64,000 nucleotides of DNA from Pirellulales bacterium (lineage in GTDB: Bacteria; Planctomycetota; Planctomycetia; Pirellulales; JAEUIK01). The position numbers and the translations under genes are program-made. Location of the stretch: contig JAHBXR010000001.1 of assembly GCA_019636335.1 (NCBI GenBank), forward strand, positions 424,712-488,711, read 5' to 3'. Below, in pieces: positions 53,522-62,714 of the stretch. A model generated the notes under the pieces. The model was given only the letters and a program-made list of their open reading frames with translations, did not search any database and had not been told where the DNA came from. Each line of letters starts with the position of its first letter. Positions within the stretch are counted from its first letter, which is position 1.

Positions 53522-55045
53522 TTAGTTGGCGTTTGCCGTCACACCCGGCCAGTCGTCGGTGCGGAACGGCGTGAGGGGCAGACCGTCGCCCGTGAACATG
53601 TTCACCACGGGGTTGTCGGCCCAACCGTAGCGCACGGCGACGGGCTTCGCCACTTCGGCACTCGAGACGGCGATGCGGCCATCTTTCAGGATCTCGGCCT
53701 GGGCCGGGACGAACTTCTTGTCTTCGCCGGCGATGGTGAAGCCGCGCGGCTCGCGGACGTCGAAGGGGCGCCAGCCCGAGGCGAGATTGTCGAACGTCAG
53801 GTTCGCCTTGTCGCCGTCGACTTCCATCGACTTGTAGCGGGGGCTGGCCGCGGCGATGTTGACGCCGTACTGCTTGGCCAGGGCCCAGCGGGCGAGCCGC
53901 TTGCCGACGTCCTGTTTGTTCTTGGGATGGATATCGTAGCCTTCGCCGGCGTCGATGATGACGGCCTCGCCGGTGTTGGGCAGCTTGTCCATGGTCATGG
54001 TTTGGGCTTCGCGCAGCTCGGCCCAGGCGCTATCGCCCGGCTGCGGCGCTTCGGCCATGAAGTCGGCCAACTGGACCCAGTAGAAGGGGAAATCTCCCTG
54101 TTTCCACTCGTCGCGCCAGCTCTGGATCATGAGTGGGAAAAGGGTGCGGTACTGGTAGGCACGCCCGGCGTTCGATTCGCCCTGATACCAGATGGCGCCG
54201 CGAATGCCGTAGCCCAGGTGCGACTTGAGGACACCGTTGTAGATGTTGGCCGGGTTGTGATTGCCAGCGAGTTGGCCCTTGAGTTGGCCGAGTTGCTTCT
54301 TTTCATCTTCGGTGGGCGTGGGCTTCGCTGCGAGGGCATCGGCTTGAGACTTCATCGCGTCCCAACGCTCGAGCAGCGGCTTGTAGGCTGGGTCCGAGGC
54401 GAGCTTGTCGCGCTCGATCCAGGCCTCGCAGGCCGAGCCTCCCCAGGCGTTGTTGATCATGCCGATGGGCACGTGGATCGTGTCGTAGAGCTGCCGGGCA
54501 AAGAAGTAACCCACGGCTGAGAAGCTGCCCACGTTCTCCGGCGTGCAGACCATCCACTTGCGATCGTCGTGGCTCCAGATGGGGTCTTGCGAGCCGATCT
54601 GCGGGAAGTTGATCATGCGGATTTGCGGGTAGTTGGCCGTCAGACGTTCGAGGTCGGCATCTTTGCTGGCATTGACCGACCATTGCATGTTCGACTGGCC
54701 CGAGCAGATCCAGACCTCGCCGACGAGCACGTCGGAGATCTTGATTTCGTTGTTGCCTTTGATGGTCAGCTCGAGCGGTCCGCCGGCCGACAGGGGGGAG
54801 AGCGTCACGCTCCAGTTGCCGTCCTTGTCGGCCGTGGCTGCGTGTTTTTGATCGCCGATGGTGACGGTCACTTTCTCGCCTGCGTCGGCGCGGCCCCAGA
54901 CTTTGTTGTCCTGGTCGCGCTGCAAGACCATCGAATTGCTGAAAATGTTCGGCACGCGCACGTCGGCGATTGCGAATGGGCAGAAGTTCCACACCGCTGC
55001 CAGCGCGAGCAGCAGGACCCCGAAGCGAAAGATCGAGTGACGCAT
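53522..55045 (-). CDS. Sialate O-acetylesterase-family protein
   Basis: 507 residues. N-terminal signal peptide (MRHSIFRFGVLLLALAAVW, cleavage near AIA). SGNH-like catalytic serine Ser118 in ICSGQSNMQW; the family pattern WYQGESNAG follows later, and a His in the C-terminal block is likely part of the triad. It removes acetyl groups from carbohydrates, in line with the polysaccharide-oriented content of the segment. Extracytoplasmic location is inferred from the signal peptide. It is convergent with the HAD gene, leaving a 120-bp gap. Confidence 0.93.
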   Translation of the reverse strand: MRHSIFRFGVLLLALAAVWNFCPFAIADVRVPNIFSNSMVLQRDQDNKVWGRADAGEKVTVTIGDQKHAATADKDGNWSVTLSPLSAGGPLELTIKGNNEIKISDVLVGEVWICSGQSNMQWSVNASKDADLERLTANYPQIRMINFPQIGSQDPIWSHDDRKWMVCTPENVGSFSAVGYFFARQLYDTIHVPIGMINNAWGGSACEAWIERDKLASDPAYKPLLERWDAMKSQADALAAKPTPTEDEKKQLGQLKGQLAGNHNPANIYNGVLKSHLGYGIRGAIWYQGESNAGRAYQYRTLFPLMIQSWRDEWKQGDFPFYWVQLADFMAEAPQPGDSAWAELREAQTMTMDKLPNTGEAVIIDAGEGYDIHPKNKQDVGKRLARWALAKQYGVNIAAASPRYKSMEVDGDKANLTFDNLASGWRPFDVREPRGFTIAGEDKKFVPAQAEILKDGRIAVSSAEVAKPVAVRYGWADNPVVNMFTGDGLPLTPFRTDDWPGVTANAN

Positions 55046-55247
55046 GAGGCAAACCTTGCTTCTTGTAGTGATGTCGATTCCCTCTCAGATTGGGCAACAG
55101 TCTAACGTCGACCCGTGAGGTATGCCACTCGGCGACAGATTGAAAGGCCGGCCACGGTATTCGTACGATTCGGTTGCACGCCCCAGGAAATCGGGTGAAA
55201 CTAGCGTACCGGACAAAGATCGATTCCTGGACGAATCTCCCCTATCC

Positions 55248-56180
55248 ATGCCCCTTACCCGTCGCCAATTCACCGCGCTGTCGGCCGCGACCGCTGCCGT
55301 GGTCTGCACCGGCCCTCGATGGTCGCAGCCCGATCCTCAGCCCTTTCGGCTGAAGTACCTTCTCGGCTCGTGCCTGTACGGGTACGCGCCCCTGGCCGAG
55401 ATTTTGCCCGAGGTTCACAAGACCGGCGCGACAGCGGTCGACATCTGGCCCAAGGTGCATGGCAATCAGCGCGAGCAGCTCGACGAGCTGGGCGAGGAGC
55501 GCTTCGCTCAGTTGTTGCAACGACACGACGTGACGCTTGTCTGCATCACGCAGTATCCGCTCGGGCCGTTTGGGCTCCAGGACGAGATGCGGCTGGCCGC
55601 GCGACTAGGATGCCGCACGATCGTAACCGGTGCTAAAGGGCCGAAGGGGCTCACCGGGACGGAGTTGAAGCAGGCGGTGGGTGAGTTCGTCGAGCAGATG
55701 AAACCTCATCTGGCGGTGGCCGAGGAGACGGGCGTGACCATCGCCATCGAGAACCACGCCCACAGCCTGATCGAATCGCCCGACTCTCTGAAATGGTTGG
55801 GCGAACTGCGCCCCTCGCGCCATTTGGCCGTGGCCTTTGCTCCTTATCATCTGCCGCAAGACGAAAGGTTGCTGGCCGATCTGATCCGGGCGCTGGGCGA
55901 CTCGATGGCCGTGTTCTACGCCTGGCAACATGGTAACGGCTGCCACACGAAGCAGCCTAAAGAACAAGAGCTGCTGCAGATGCCGGGACGCGGCCCGCTC
56001 GAGTTCGCACCGCTGCTGGCTGCCCTGCGCGAGATCCGCTACCAGGGTTGGACCGAGATTTTCATGCACCCCTTTCCGCGAGGCATCCCGATCCTGGAGA
56101 CGACCGCGCAGGTCAGCGCCGAAATCAACCGCGCCCGAGCGTACCTCGGCGAGCAACTGTCGGCTGCTTCGACTCCTTAG
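55248..56180 (+). CDS. Sugar phosphate isomerase/epimerase-like TIM-barrel protein, Tat signal
   Basis: 310 residues from the ATG at 55248. N-terminal twin-arginine signal (PLTRRQFTALSAATAAVV). TIM-barrel of the AP endonuclease 2/xylose isomerase-like family: metal-binding Glu in IAIENHAHSL and His in the preceding/following strands, and WTEIFMHPFPRGIPI near the end. Such proteins are frequent among planctomycete sugar-processing genes. The catalysed reaction is not known. Confidence 0.85.
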   Translation: MPLTRRQFTALSAATAAVVCTGPRWSQPDPQPFRLKYLLGSCLYGYAPLAEILPEVHKTGATAVDIWPKVHGNQREQLDELGEERFAQLLQRHDVTLVCITQYPLGPFGLQDEMRLAARLGCRTIVTGAKGPKGLTGTELKQAVGEFVEQMKPHLAVAEETGVTIAIENHAHSLIESPDSLKWLGELRPSRHLAVAFAPYHLPQDERLLADLIRALGDSMAVFYAWQHGNGCHTKQPKEQELLQMPGRGPLEFAPLLAALREIRYQGWTEIFMHPFPRGIPILETTAQVSAEINRARAYLGEQLSAASTP

Positions 56181-56218
56181 GCCAGTTCTTTGCGCTCGAT
56201 GTGGAATGTTTACGCGCT

Positions 56219-56248
56219 ATTGCCAGGGGGGCTTACCTCTCGGGCAAT
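56219..56248 (+). terminator. Hairpin after the isomerase-like gene
   Basis: ATTGCC (56219-56224) pairs with GGCAAT (56243-56248), with further pairing AGGGG/CCTCT inside. It lies 38 bp after the stop. No T-run follows, so it is a weak terminator candidate. Confidence 0.3.
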
Positions 56249-56379
56249 GGCTCAATCTTTAGGCCAGTACGCGGCAGGGGCACCCCGCTAGCAGTCGCCG
56301 ATCTGTGCGGCGGGAGGCAGGTCGCGTTGCCAATTTCTCGTGCTCCGACTAGATTCGATGCGCGAGAAGAGGATTGGCA

Positions 56380-57642
56380 ATGATTCGATTTACCTGCCCA
56401 GGATGCGGCTACCAGTTTGCGTGTGCGGAAAAGCACGCAGGCCGCCGAGCGAAGTGTACCCAGTGCGGGGCGCCGATGGTGGTGCCCCACGGCACGCCCC
56501 CTGACGATTGCGCGATCGCCGAGCGAGATTCCTCCGTCGCGGTTGCTACTCTGGCTGCCAAACGCGAACGGGCGGCGGCCATCGTCGCGGCCATGTCGTC
56601 GCAGCGCGTTGAAATCCCACCGACCATTGCCGAGCCTGCAGCACGTGGAACGACTCCATCGACTTCTGCCGGCCCGATGGGTTCGGCCGGCTTGTTCGGC
56701 GCAATCTCGGGGGGGCTGGCACTCGTGGCGCTGGCGATGATCTTTCTGTTGCCCGTCGCCGTGTACCCGGTGGCGGCCTTGGGGATGCTCGTCGCCGCGG
56801 TGGGGATCGTCGCCGTTCGCCGACGGGAAGGGACGGGTAAATCGCTCGTCATCGCCGGCGGCGTGCTGTGCTGCGTGGTTTCGATCGGCTTTGGCATGTT
56901 GACGGCGCTGCTGAAGAATATCGAGCAGCAGGACGCGGTGCTGCGGGCCGAAGTCGCGAAGGCCGCCTCGCCCACGCCCCCAGAGGCCGACCCCCTCGAA
57001 GCGGCGGAACTGGCCATTCCCAAAACGCCGCCTCCCACGGCCGCCATCGAGGCCTTGCAGGCCACGGCGGCGTTCGCCGAGCCGAAACGCCTGGGCGAGG
57101 TAGAGGTGCGGATCGTTTCCGTGCATTTCGATGTCGCCCCCACGAAGACGGTCGCCGAGATGCGCGTGGACAGGAGCGGCACGTTCGACTATTCACTGAA
57201 GAAGCTGCGGGAGGAACAGCAATATCTCGTGCTACGACTTTGCGTGCGCAATACGAGCGCCGCGAACGATCTGGAATACAACTCGTGGGGTGGCGAACAG
57301 TCGGCGCTCTTCGGTGTGAACGCCACGTTGCACGATGAGCGAGGCCAGCGCTACGCGCGTGTCGATGCGCCAAAAGAGGATCCTTACGTCGAGCACATCG
57401 CGGCGGATTTTATTTCGCCAGGGGAGGAGATCATCGACGCCATCGTGTTCGAGAAGCCCCGGCCCGGCGTCACCAAGGTCACGGTGGAATTGCTTGGCAA
57501 GGCCGTTTCGCAGGCAGGAAGTCTGTCGATCGACATTCCCGTGGCGCAGATCGTATCAGTCGATGAATTCGGCGTTCCCGTACGCCTCGATGAGGCCAAG
57601 CGTCCGGCGGTTCCTTTCGCCGAGAACGACGACCGCATGTAA
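56380..57642 (+). CDS. Zinc-ribbon membrane protein with C-terminal DUF4352-like domain
   Basis: 420 residues from the ATG at 56380, with GAAGAGGA upstream. The N terminus has a zinc ribbon, CPGC (6-9) and CTQC (26-29). After a Ser/Pro/Ala linker, two to three membrane segments follow (LFGAISGGLALVALAMIFLLP, VYPVAALGMLVAAVGIVAV, LVIAGGVLCCVVSIGFGML). The C-terminal 180 residues (residues ~240-415) look like an immunoglobulin-like beta domain of the DUF4352 type (FAEPKRLGEVEVRIVSVHF...YLVLRLCVRNTS). Function unknown. Confidence 0.78.
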   Translation: MIRFTCPGCGYQFACAEKHAGRRAKCTQCGAPMVVPHGTPPDDCAIAERDSSVAVATLAAKRERAAAIVAAMSSQRVEIPPTIAEPAARGTTPSTSAGPMGSAGLFGAISGGLALVALAMIFLLPVAVYPVAALGMLVAAVGIVAVRRREGTGKSLVIAGGVLCCVVSIGFGMLTALLKNIEQQDAVLRAEVAKAASPTPPEADPLEAAELAIPKTPPPTAAIEALQATAAFAEPKRLGEVEVRIVSVHFDVAPTKTVAEMRVDRSGTFDYSLKKLREEQQYLVLRLCVRNTSAANDLEYNSWGGEQSALFGVNATLHDERGQRYARVDAPKEDPYVEHIAADFISPGEEIIDAIVFEKPRPGVTKVTVELLGKAVSQAGSLSIDIPVAQIVSVDEFGVPVRLDEAKRPAVPFAENDDRM

Positions 57643-57947
57643 AGACGCAGCTTTCTTGCGAGTGTGCCGAAGTGGCGCTCGAGCGTTGGGTTCGCGCGGA
57701 GTTGCGGAGTAAGGAAGAGACAGGGGGCACGCGGAGAAATCGACGTCGGAGTGTGGCGGCCTCTCTTTGCTTGAAGGAAAGCCAAGAAGATTCGGTGTAG
57801 GGTGTTTCGGTCGATCTCTTTTGCTTGAGCGGTTCCTTATCTTCTTGTCACTGCGCGACACCGACCATCTTGCGACTTGGAGTTGTTGCAGAAGGGAAGT
57901 TTTTTCCGCAAGGTGATCGGTGCTACCCCGCCACTCTTTTTGCGCGA
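57643..57947. other. 305-bp gap, nothing recognised
   Basis: Converging from the zinc-ribbon gene and ogt. I see no gene, strong hairpin or repeat. A minus-strand frame at 57556-57861 with a GTG start overlaps the preceding gene and does not look like a protein. Confidence 0.5.
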
Positions 57948-58472
57948 TCAGGCGCCCGCTCGTTCGCAGGGACGGTCACACGTCGAGGCGGCCGTCGTGC
58001 GTTCCCATGCGAGCAGCCACTGCTTGTTGGCGACTCCCCCCGCGTAGCCCGTCAGAGAGCCATTCGCGCCGACCACGCGGTGACACGGCACGAGGATGGA
58101 TACGGGATTGCGGCCATTGGCATGGCCCACGGCTCTCGAGGCCTGGGGATTACCCACGCGGAGCGCGAGCTCGGCGTATGTGATGGTCGTGCCGTAAGGA
58201 ATCTTCGCCAGTGCTTGCCAGACTCGCTGTTGAAACGGCGTGCCGACGAGTTTGAGCGGTACGTCGAATTGCTGCCGCTGGCCGTGGAAATACTCGTTCA
58301 ATTGTTCGCGCACGGTCGCGAATGCCGCGTGCGAACGTTGCCAGGCTGGATCGACCCCCGGCCATCGCTTGTGCCGGGGGAGAAACAGTCCCGTGACGAA
58401 GGCGCCATCTCCGCGAACGACCAACTCTCCCAGTGGACTGTCGATGTAGTCGAAGCAAGTGGCGTCGGGCAT
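57948..58472 (-). CDS. ogt: Methylated-DNA-protein-cysteine methyltransferase
   Basis: 174 residues. Suicide repair of O6-alkylguanine by transfer to Cys130 in LVPCHRVV. The recognition helix RAVGHANGRNP and the arginine-finger FGTPFQQRVWQALAKIPYGTT-like region are clear. AAAGGAACC upstream fits a ribosome site. It lies 15 bp downstream of the Ada-AlkA fusion gene on the same strand, so the two are probably one operon for alkylation damage. Confidence 0.95.
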   Translation of the reverse strand: MPDATCFDYIDSPLGELVVRGDGAFVTGLFLPRHKRWPGVDPAWQRSHAAFATVREQLNEYFHGQRQQFDVPLKLVGTPFQQRVWQALAKIPYGTTITYAELALRVGNPQASRAVGHANGRNPVSILVPCHRVVGANGSLTGYAGGVANKQWLLAWERTTAASTCDRPCERAGA

Positions 58473-58487
58473 GGAGCATGGTTCCTT

Positions 58488-59969
58488 TCAGGATGATGCT
58501 TTGCCGAAGGGGATGTGCGGCAACGACGGCGAGAGACTTTCCCACAAGTGCAAGGCAGCATAGGCACGCCAGGGGCGCCATCGCTCGGCGGCACGTTCGA
58601 GGGCACCGGCGGATTTCATGCGCGAGGCTTTGAGCAATCCCAAATCGCTTGCAGGAAACGCGTCGGGCCAGCGCAACGTGCGCAGGGCGATGTACTCGGC
58701 GGTCCAGACGCCGATGCCGGGCAGTTTTTTGAGTTGGGCGATTGTTGCCGGCGGATCGGAGCCAGGTTCGAGATCGATCTGACGGCGCATGACTGCGCGA
58801 GCCAGACTGCGCAGGCTGGCGGCGCGAGCACTCGGCAATCCCAGCGCGGCTAGAGTCGAAGTTCTGGCGTTGGCGAGAGTCTGGGCCGTGGGAGCAAGTC
58901 GGTTCAGACACGCCAGGGGAGTGACGATCGGTTCGCCGAATCGCGCCGCGAAGCGACCTGCCAGCGTCGAGGCGGCGCGCACCGAGATCTGTTGTCCCAG
59001 GATAGCTCGCAGGCCGAGTTCAAAAGAGTCGAACGCCCCCGGCACGCGCAATCCGGGGCGAGTGGCCACGCAGGTTGCGAGCAGCGGATCGGGTGCAAGG
59101 TGCGCAGCAATGAGGTCGGGGCGAGCATCGAGATCGAAAAGCTGGCGCAGCTTGACGAGGATGGCCGGCAATGCCGTCGCGAGCGCGGTGTCCAATTCGA
59201 CCGCGAGCAGATGACGAGCGTCGATGGGCGAGACGCAGAGCCAGCCCACTTGGCTGCCGACTCGGGCCGTACGATAGTAGGCGCCATCGCGTACGCATTC
59301 GACGCCGGGAATGGCCCGGGCGGCGAGAAAGCGCAAGAGCGCGTCCCAGGCATAGGGGGGACGATAGGTCAGCATGAGACGCAAACGATCGTTGGCGGCC
59401 GGCCGCGGTGCGGAACGGCGCAGTTCGCTCGGCGTCAGTCGATAGTGCTGGCGAAAGAGAGTATTGAAACGGCGCACGCTGGCGAATCCGGCCGCGTAAG
59501 CGACCTGGACCAAGGGCAATGGCGTGTCGGCAATCAGACGCTTGGCCAGCAACAGGCGATTCGTTTGCGCAAGTTCGACGGGAGTCACGCCCAGTTCTTC
59601 CAGCATCGAGCGGCGCAATTGTCGCGAGCTGATTTGGAGGCTGGCGGCAAGCTGTTCGAGCTTGCCCGATCCGTTCAGGGCGCCGGCTTCGATGCGGGCC
59701 GCGGCCGTTCGCGCGATCCGACGCGAGCTATCGACCGGCGCCAGTCCCGGCGCGAGTTCGGGGCGGCAACGCAAGCAGGGGCGAAATCCGGCCTGTTCGG
59801 CACGGGGAGCACTGGCGAAGAAACGACAATTGCGACGCGCCGGTGTTCTTGCCGTGCAGACGGGGCGACAGTAGATGCCGGTCGTTTGGACGCCGACGAA
59901 GAACAACCCGTCGAAGCGGCGATCGCGCGCGACGAGCGCTCGGTAGCAGGCGTCATCCTGAATGGTCAT
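58488..59969 (-). CDS. Ada-type regulator fused to AlkA-type 3-methyladenine DNA glycosylase
   Basis: 493 residues. N-terminal Ada zinc domain: Cys34, Cys38, Cys65, Cys68 (the phosphotriester methyl acceptor is normally the first). An AraC helix-turn-helix follows (about 85-185; SLQISSRQLRRSMLEELG, PLVQVAYAAGFASVRRFNTLFRQHY). The C-terminal half (about 200-490) is an AlkA/HhH-GPD glycosylase, with catalytic Asp442 after GIGVWTAEYIALR. Methyl transfer to the Ada domain would activate the protein, which then can regulate and repair. The usual Ogt domain of Ada is absent here, and a separate ogt gene follows. Confidence 0.94.
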   Translation of the reverse strand: MTIQDDACYRALVARDRRFDGLFFVGVQTTGIYCRPVCTARTPARRNCRFFASAPRAEQAGFRPCLRCRPELAPGLAPVDSSRRIARTAAARIEAGALNGSGKLEQLAASLQISSRQLRRSMLEELGVTPVELAQTNRLLLAKRLIADTPLPLVQVAYAAGFASVRRFNTLFRQHYRLTPSELRRSAPRPAANDRLRLMLTYRPPYAWDALLRFLAARAIPGVECVRDGAYYRTARVGSQVGWLCVSPIDARHLLAVELDTALATALPAILVKLRQLFDLDARPDLIAAHLAPDPLLATCVATRPGLRVPGAFDSFELGLRAILGQQISVRAASTLAGRFAARFGEPIVTPLACLNRLAPTAQTLANARTSTLAALGLPSARAASLRSLARAVMRRQIDLEPGSDPPATIAQLKKLPGIGVWTAEYIALRTLRWPDAFPASDLGLLKASRMKSAGALERAAERWRPWRAYAALHLWESLSPSLPHIPFGKASS

Positions 59970-60199
59970 ACTCGAATTGTAGCGGCGGCGCGAGGCATCG
60001 CTCGCCGTTTTCGGACACGCATCTCGGAATTCAGCGCAGGCGCGGTCCAGACACTTTACTTCACGTTTTCACAAGACTGCCGGCGTGGCAGCGCCGTCGT
60101 GCAAGGATTGGCCATCGTCCACGATCGTGCTTTCGCAGTCTACCGCATGAAGTTTCGGTGAGCGGACCGTGCCACGCTTCAAGTCGATACGGGCGACGC

Positions 60200-60205
60200 T
60201 ATAAT
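60200..60205 (+). promoter_or_regulatory. Putative -10 element before the alcohol dehydrogenase
   Basis: TATAAT, a perfect consensus hexamer, 60 bp upstream of the ATG at 60266. A clear -35 is not visible. Confidence 0.45.
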
Positions 60206-60265
60206 TGTCGCCGGCAAGCCGCGCCCGAGAGTCTTCATTCTCTCCATCGTGTCAGGAGTCTTACG

Positions 60266-61288
60266 ATGTCGAGCATGCGCGCCGTTCAGGTATCGCGTCC
60301 CGGGGGCCCTCTCGAACTGGTCGAGCGTCCCATTCCGAGTCCAGGTTCGGGGCAGGTGCGTATCAAGGTTCATGCCTGCGGCATTTGCCATAGCGATGCC
60401 TTGACGAAGGACGGCACCTGGGCCGGGCTCGAGTTTCCGCGCGTGCCGGGGCACGAAGTGATCGGCGTGATCGATGCCGTCGGAAAGGATGTCCCCACGC
60501 GTTGGACGCCTGGCCAGCGCGTCGGCGTCGGATGGCACGCCGGACACTGCGGCTACTGCGACACGTGCCGGCGCAGCGATTACTTTGCGTGCGAGACCGG
60601 CATCCAGGTCACCGGCATTTCGTTCGACGGTGGATACGCGGACTATATGGTCGCTCCCTACACCGCGCTGGCCGTGATGCCTGGGGAACTGGCGGACATC
60701 GAGGCTGCCCCGCTGATGTGTGCCGGACTGACGACGTTCAATGCGCTGCGCCATTGCGGCGCTCGCCCGGGCGATCTGGTGGCCATCCTGGGGCTGGGGG
60801 GACTGGGGCACCTGGGCGTGCAGTACGCAGCCAAGATGGGATTTCGCACGGCGGCGATTGCCCGCGGCGAGGACAAGGCGCCTCTGGCCCAGGAGTTGGG
60901 CGCCACCCATTACATCGATAGCCGATCTTCCGATCCCGCGGTGGAGTTGGCGAAGCTTGGGGGCGCCAAGGCCGTGATTGCCACCGTGACCAACGGCCCC
61001 GCGATGGCCGCGACGCTGGGGGGACTCGCCCCGCACGGTCGCTTGTTCGTGGTGGGGGCCGCCCCCGAGACCGTCGATGCGCCTCCGCTGACGCTCATCA
61101 TGGGGCGCCGCGCCATCGAGGGATGGTATTCCGGCACCTCGATCGACGCCCAAGACACGCTTTCGTTCAGCGCCCAGTCGGGCGTGCGATCGAGGAACGA
61201 GGTTTTCCCACTCGAACAAGCTGCCGAGGCGTACGAACGGATGATCAGCGGCAAGGCACGCTTTCGCGTCGTGCTGACGATGACGTAG
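60266..61288 (+). CDS. Zinc-dependent alcohol dehydrogenase (MDR family)
   Basis: 340 residues; the ATG at 60266 has AGGAGT upstream and a second ATG at 60275 is possible. Catalytic zinc ligand Cys41 in ACGICHSD, with GHEVIG for the His; structural zinc cysteines in CGYCDTCRRSDYFAC. Coenzyme motif GLGGLG in LVAILGLGGLGHLGVQY. It oxidises or reduces alcohols/aldehydes with NAD(P). It resembles AdhA-like bacterial alcohol dehydrogenases. The 3' flank has a split palindrome carrying the IS insertion. Confidence 0.95.
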   Translation: MSSMRAVQVSRPGGPLELVERPIPSPGSGQVRIKVHACGICHSDALTKDGTWAGLEFPRVPGHEVIGVIDAVGKDVPTRWTPGQRVGVGWHAGHCGYCDTCRRSDYFACETGIQVTGISFDGGYADYMVAPYTALAVMPGELADIEAAPLMCAGLTTFNALRHCGARPGDLVAILGLGGLGHLGVQYAAKMGFRTAAIARGEDKAPLAQELGATHYIDSRSSDPAVELAKLGGAKAVIATVTNGPAMAATLGGLAPHGRLFVVGAAPETVDAPPLTLIMGRRAIEGWYSGTSIDAQDTLSFSAQSGVRSRNEVFPLEQAAEAYERMISGKARFRVVLTMT

Positions 61289-61370
61289 TGGCTGCTCCCG
61301 AGCGGCAGGCGAGAGGAGGCTCGGGCTGGCCGCGGTGAGCGTGGCGCTTCTGCCGGATGCGCTTTCGCGG

Positions 61371-61380
61371 GGGGATGGGG
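61371..61380 (+). repeat. Target-site duplication, left copy
   Basis: GGGGATGGGG, identical to 62645-62654 on the other side of the insertion sequence. An exact 10-bp copy is what ISAs1-family elements produce, within the reported 8-10 bp. Confidence 0.9.
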
Positions 61381-62644
61381 CAGGGCGATTGCGCCATATT
61401 AGGTAATCTGTCATGTTCTTGGCAAGTCGGCGTTTGCACAATCGCGAGAGGGTCTTGCGTTGGCGGCGGCTGTGACTTGCCAGGAGAGTCTCAATGGTGC
61501 GGCGGAGGACTGCTCGGTTCGAGGAACATTTCGATCACCTGACCGACCCGCGACGGCGGGAAGGTGTTTATCCGCTGGTGAACATCGTGGTCATCGCCGT
61601 GTGTGCGGTGATTAGCGGCGCGGACGACTTCGTGGCGATCGCAGATTGGGCCAATCTGAAGAAGGACTGGCTGGCGAAGTTTCTCGACCTAAGCGCGGGC
61701 ATTCCCTCGCACGATCGCTTCAACGCCCTCTTCCGCGCGTTGAAGCCGGCCGAGTTCGAGCAGTGCCTGCTGAGTTGGATCACGGCGCTGCACGAGGTCA
61801 CGGACGGTCAGGTGGTGGCCATCGACGGCAAGACCTTGCGTCGCAGTTTCGACACAGCGTCGAGCAAGGCGGCCATTCACATGGTCAGTGCCTGGGCTAC
61901 GGCCAACTCGATCAGCCTGGGCCAAGTGGTCACGGACGAGAAGTCGAACGAGATCACGGCCATCCCAAAACTACTGCAAATACTGGAGATTTCGGGCTCT
62001 CTGGTGACGATCGACGCGATGGGCTGCCAGAAAGAGATCGCCCGGCAGATCGTCGAGGCGAAGGCCGACTACGTGCTGGCGGTGAAAGACAACCAGCCCA
62101 AGCTGTGCGAAGCGATCCGCGATTTCTTCAGCGAACACCTGGAAGACGATTTGCAGCAGGTGGCGCATCGCCGGCACGAAACGCACGAGAAGGGGCACGG
62201 CCGTCACGACGATCGTTATTACTATCTGGCCAAGCTGCCCGACGATTTTCCCCTGGCCGAGGAGTGGCCCGGCCTGAAAGCGATCGGCCTGGCGGTCCGC
62301 GTGACGGAACACATGGACGGACGCACGAGCGACGACGTGCGCTATTACATCACCAGTCGCTACCTGAGTGGCAAGCGCTTTGCTGAAGCAGTGCGCGGGC
62401 ACTGGGGCATTGAAAACTCGTTGCACTGGCAACTCGATGTGACGTTCGGAGAAGATCAGAGCCGGATCCGCAAAGGGCACGCCGACGCCAACTTCAGCCT
62501 GCTGCGAAGAGCCTCGCTCAGCCTGCTCAAGAACAACAAATCCAAGAAGCTCGGCGTGAAGAACAAACGACTCTCCGCCGCCTGGAGCGACGACTATCGA
62601 CTCCAAGTCCTCTGCGGAACTTGACTTTTGGTGCAATCGCCCTG
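61381..62644 (+). mobile_element. Complete ISAs1-family insertion sequence
   Basis: 1264 bp. Terminal inverted repeats: left CAGGGCGATTGCGCCA (61381-61396), right TGGTGCAATCGCCCTG (62629-62644), 15 of 16 matching in inverse orientation. Flanked by exact 10-bp duplications of GGGGATGGGG. It carries one intact transposase. The intact ends, transposase and duplication suggest a recent insertion. Confidence 0.93.
61494..62624 (+). CDS. ISAs1-family transposase
   Basis: 376 residues; ATG at 61494 with AGGAGAG 6 nt upstream. DDE-type: first Asp in VVAIDGKTLRRSFD, second in LVTIDAMGCQKEIARQI, Glu in RGHWGIENSLHWQLDVTFGED, as in ISAs1 transposases. The length and C terminus appear complete, so it may be active. 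It occupies nearly the whole insertion sequence. Confidence 0.95.
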   Translation: MVRRRTARFEEHFDHLTDPRRREGVYPLVNIVVIAVCAVISGADDFVAIADWANLKKDWLAKFLDLSAGIPSHDRFNALFRALKPAEFEQCLLSWITALHEVTDGQVVAIDGKTLRRSFDTASSKAAIHMVSAWATANSISLGQVVTDEKSNEITAIPKLLQILEISGSLVTIDAMGCQKEIARQIVEAKADYVLAVKDNQPKLCEAIRDFFSEHLEDDLQQVAHRRHETHEKGHGRHDDRYYYLAKLPDDFPLAEEWPGLKAIGLAVRVTEHMDGRTSDDVRYYITSRYLSGKRFAEAVRGHWGIENSLHWQLDVTFGEDQSRIRKGHADANFSLLRRASLSLLKNNKSKKLGVKNKRLSAAWSDDYRLQVLCGT

Positions 62645-62654
62645 GGGGATGGGG
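62645..62654 (+). repeat. Target-site duplication, right copy
   Basis: GGGGATGGGG directly after the right inverted repeat; identical to the left copy. Confidence 0.9.
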
Positions 62655-62714
62655 CCCGCGGAAAAAACGCCAAAAATTGTGGGGCATGGTGCCGCGTGTG
62701 CGCGGCGGCGTTGT

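Noticed and set aside
57556-57861. Minus-strand frame of 101 codons downstream of ogt
   Set aside because: GTG start, overlaps the end of the zinc-ribbon gene and has irregular composition.
61366-62660. Split palindrome as a rho-independent terminator
   Set aside because: After rejoining, the A-run lies on the wrong side for the plus strand and no T-run follows the stem on either strand.
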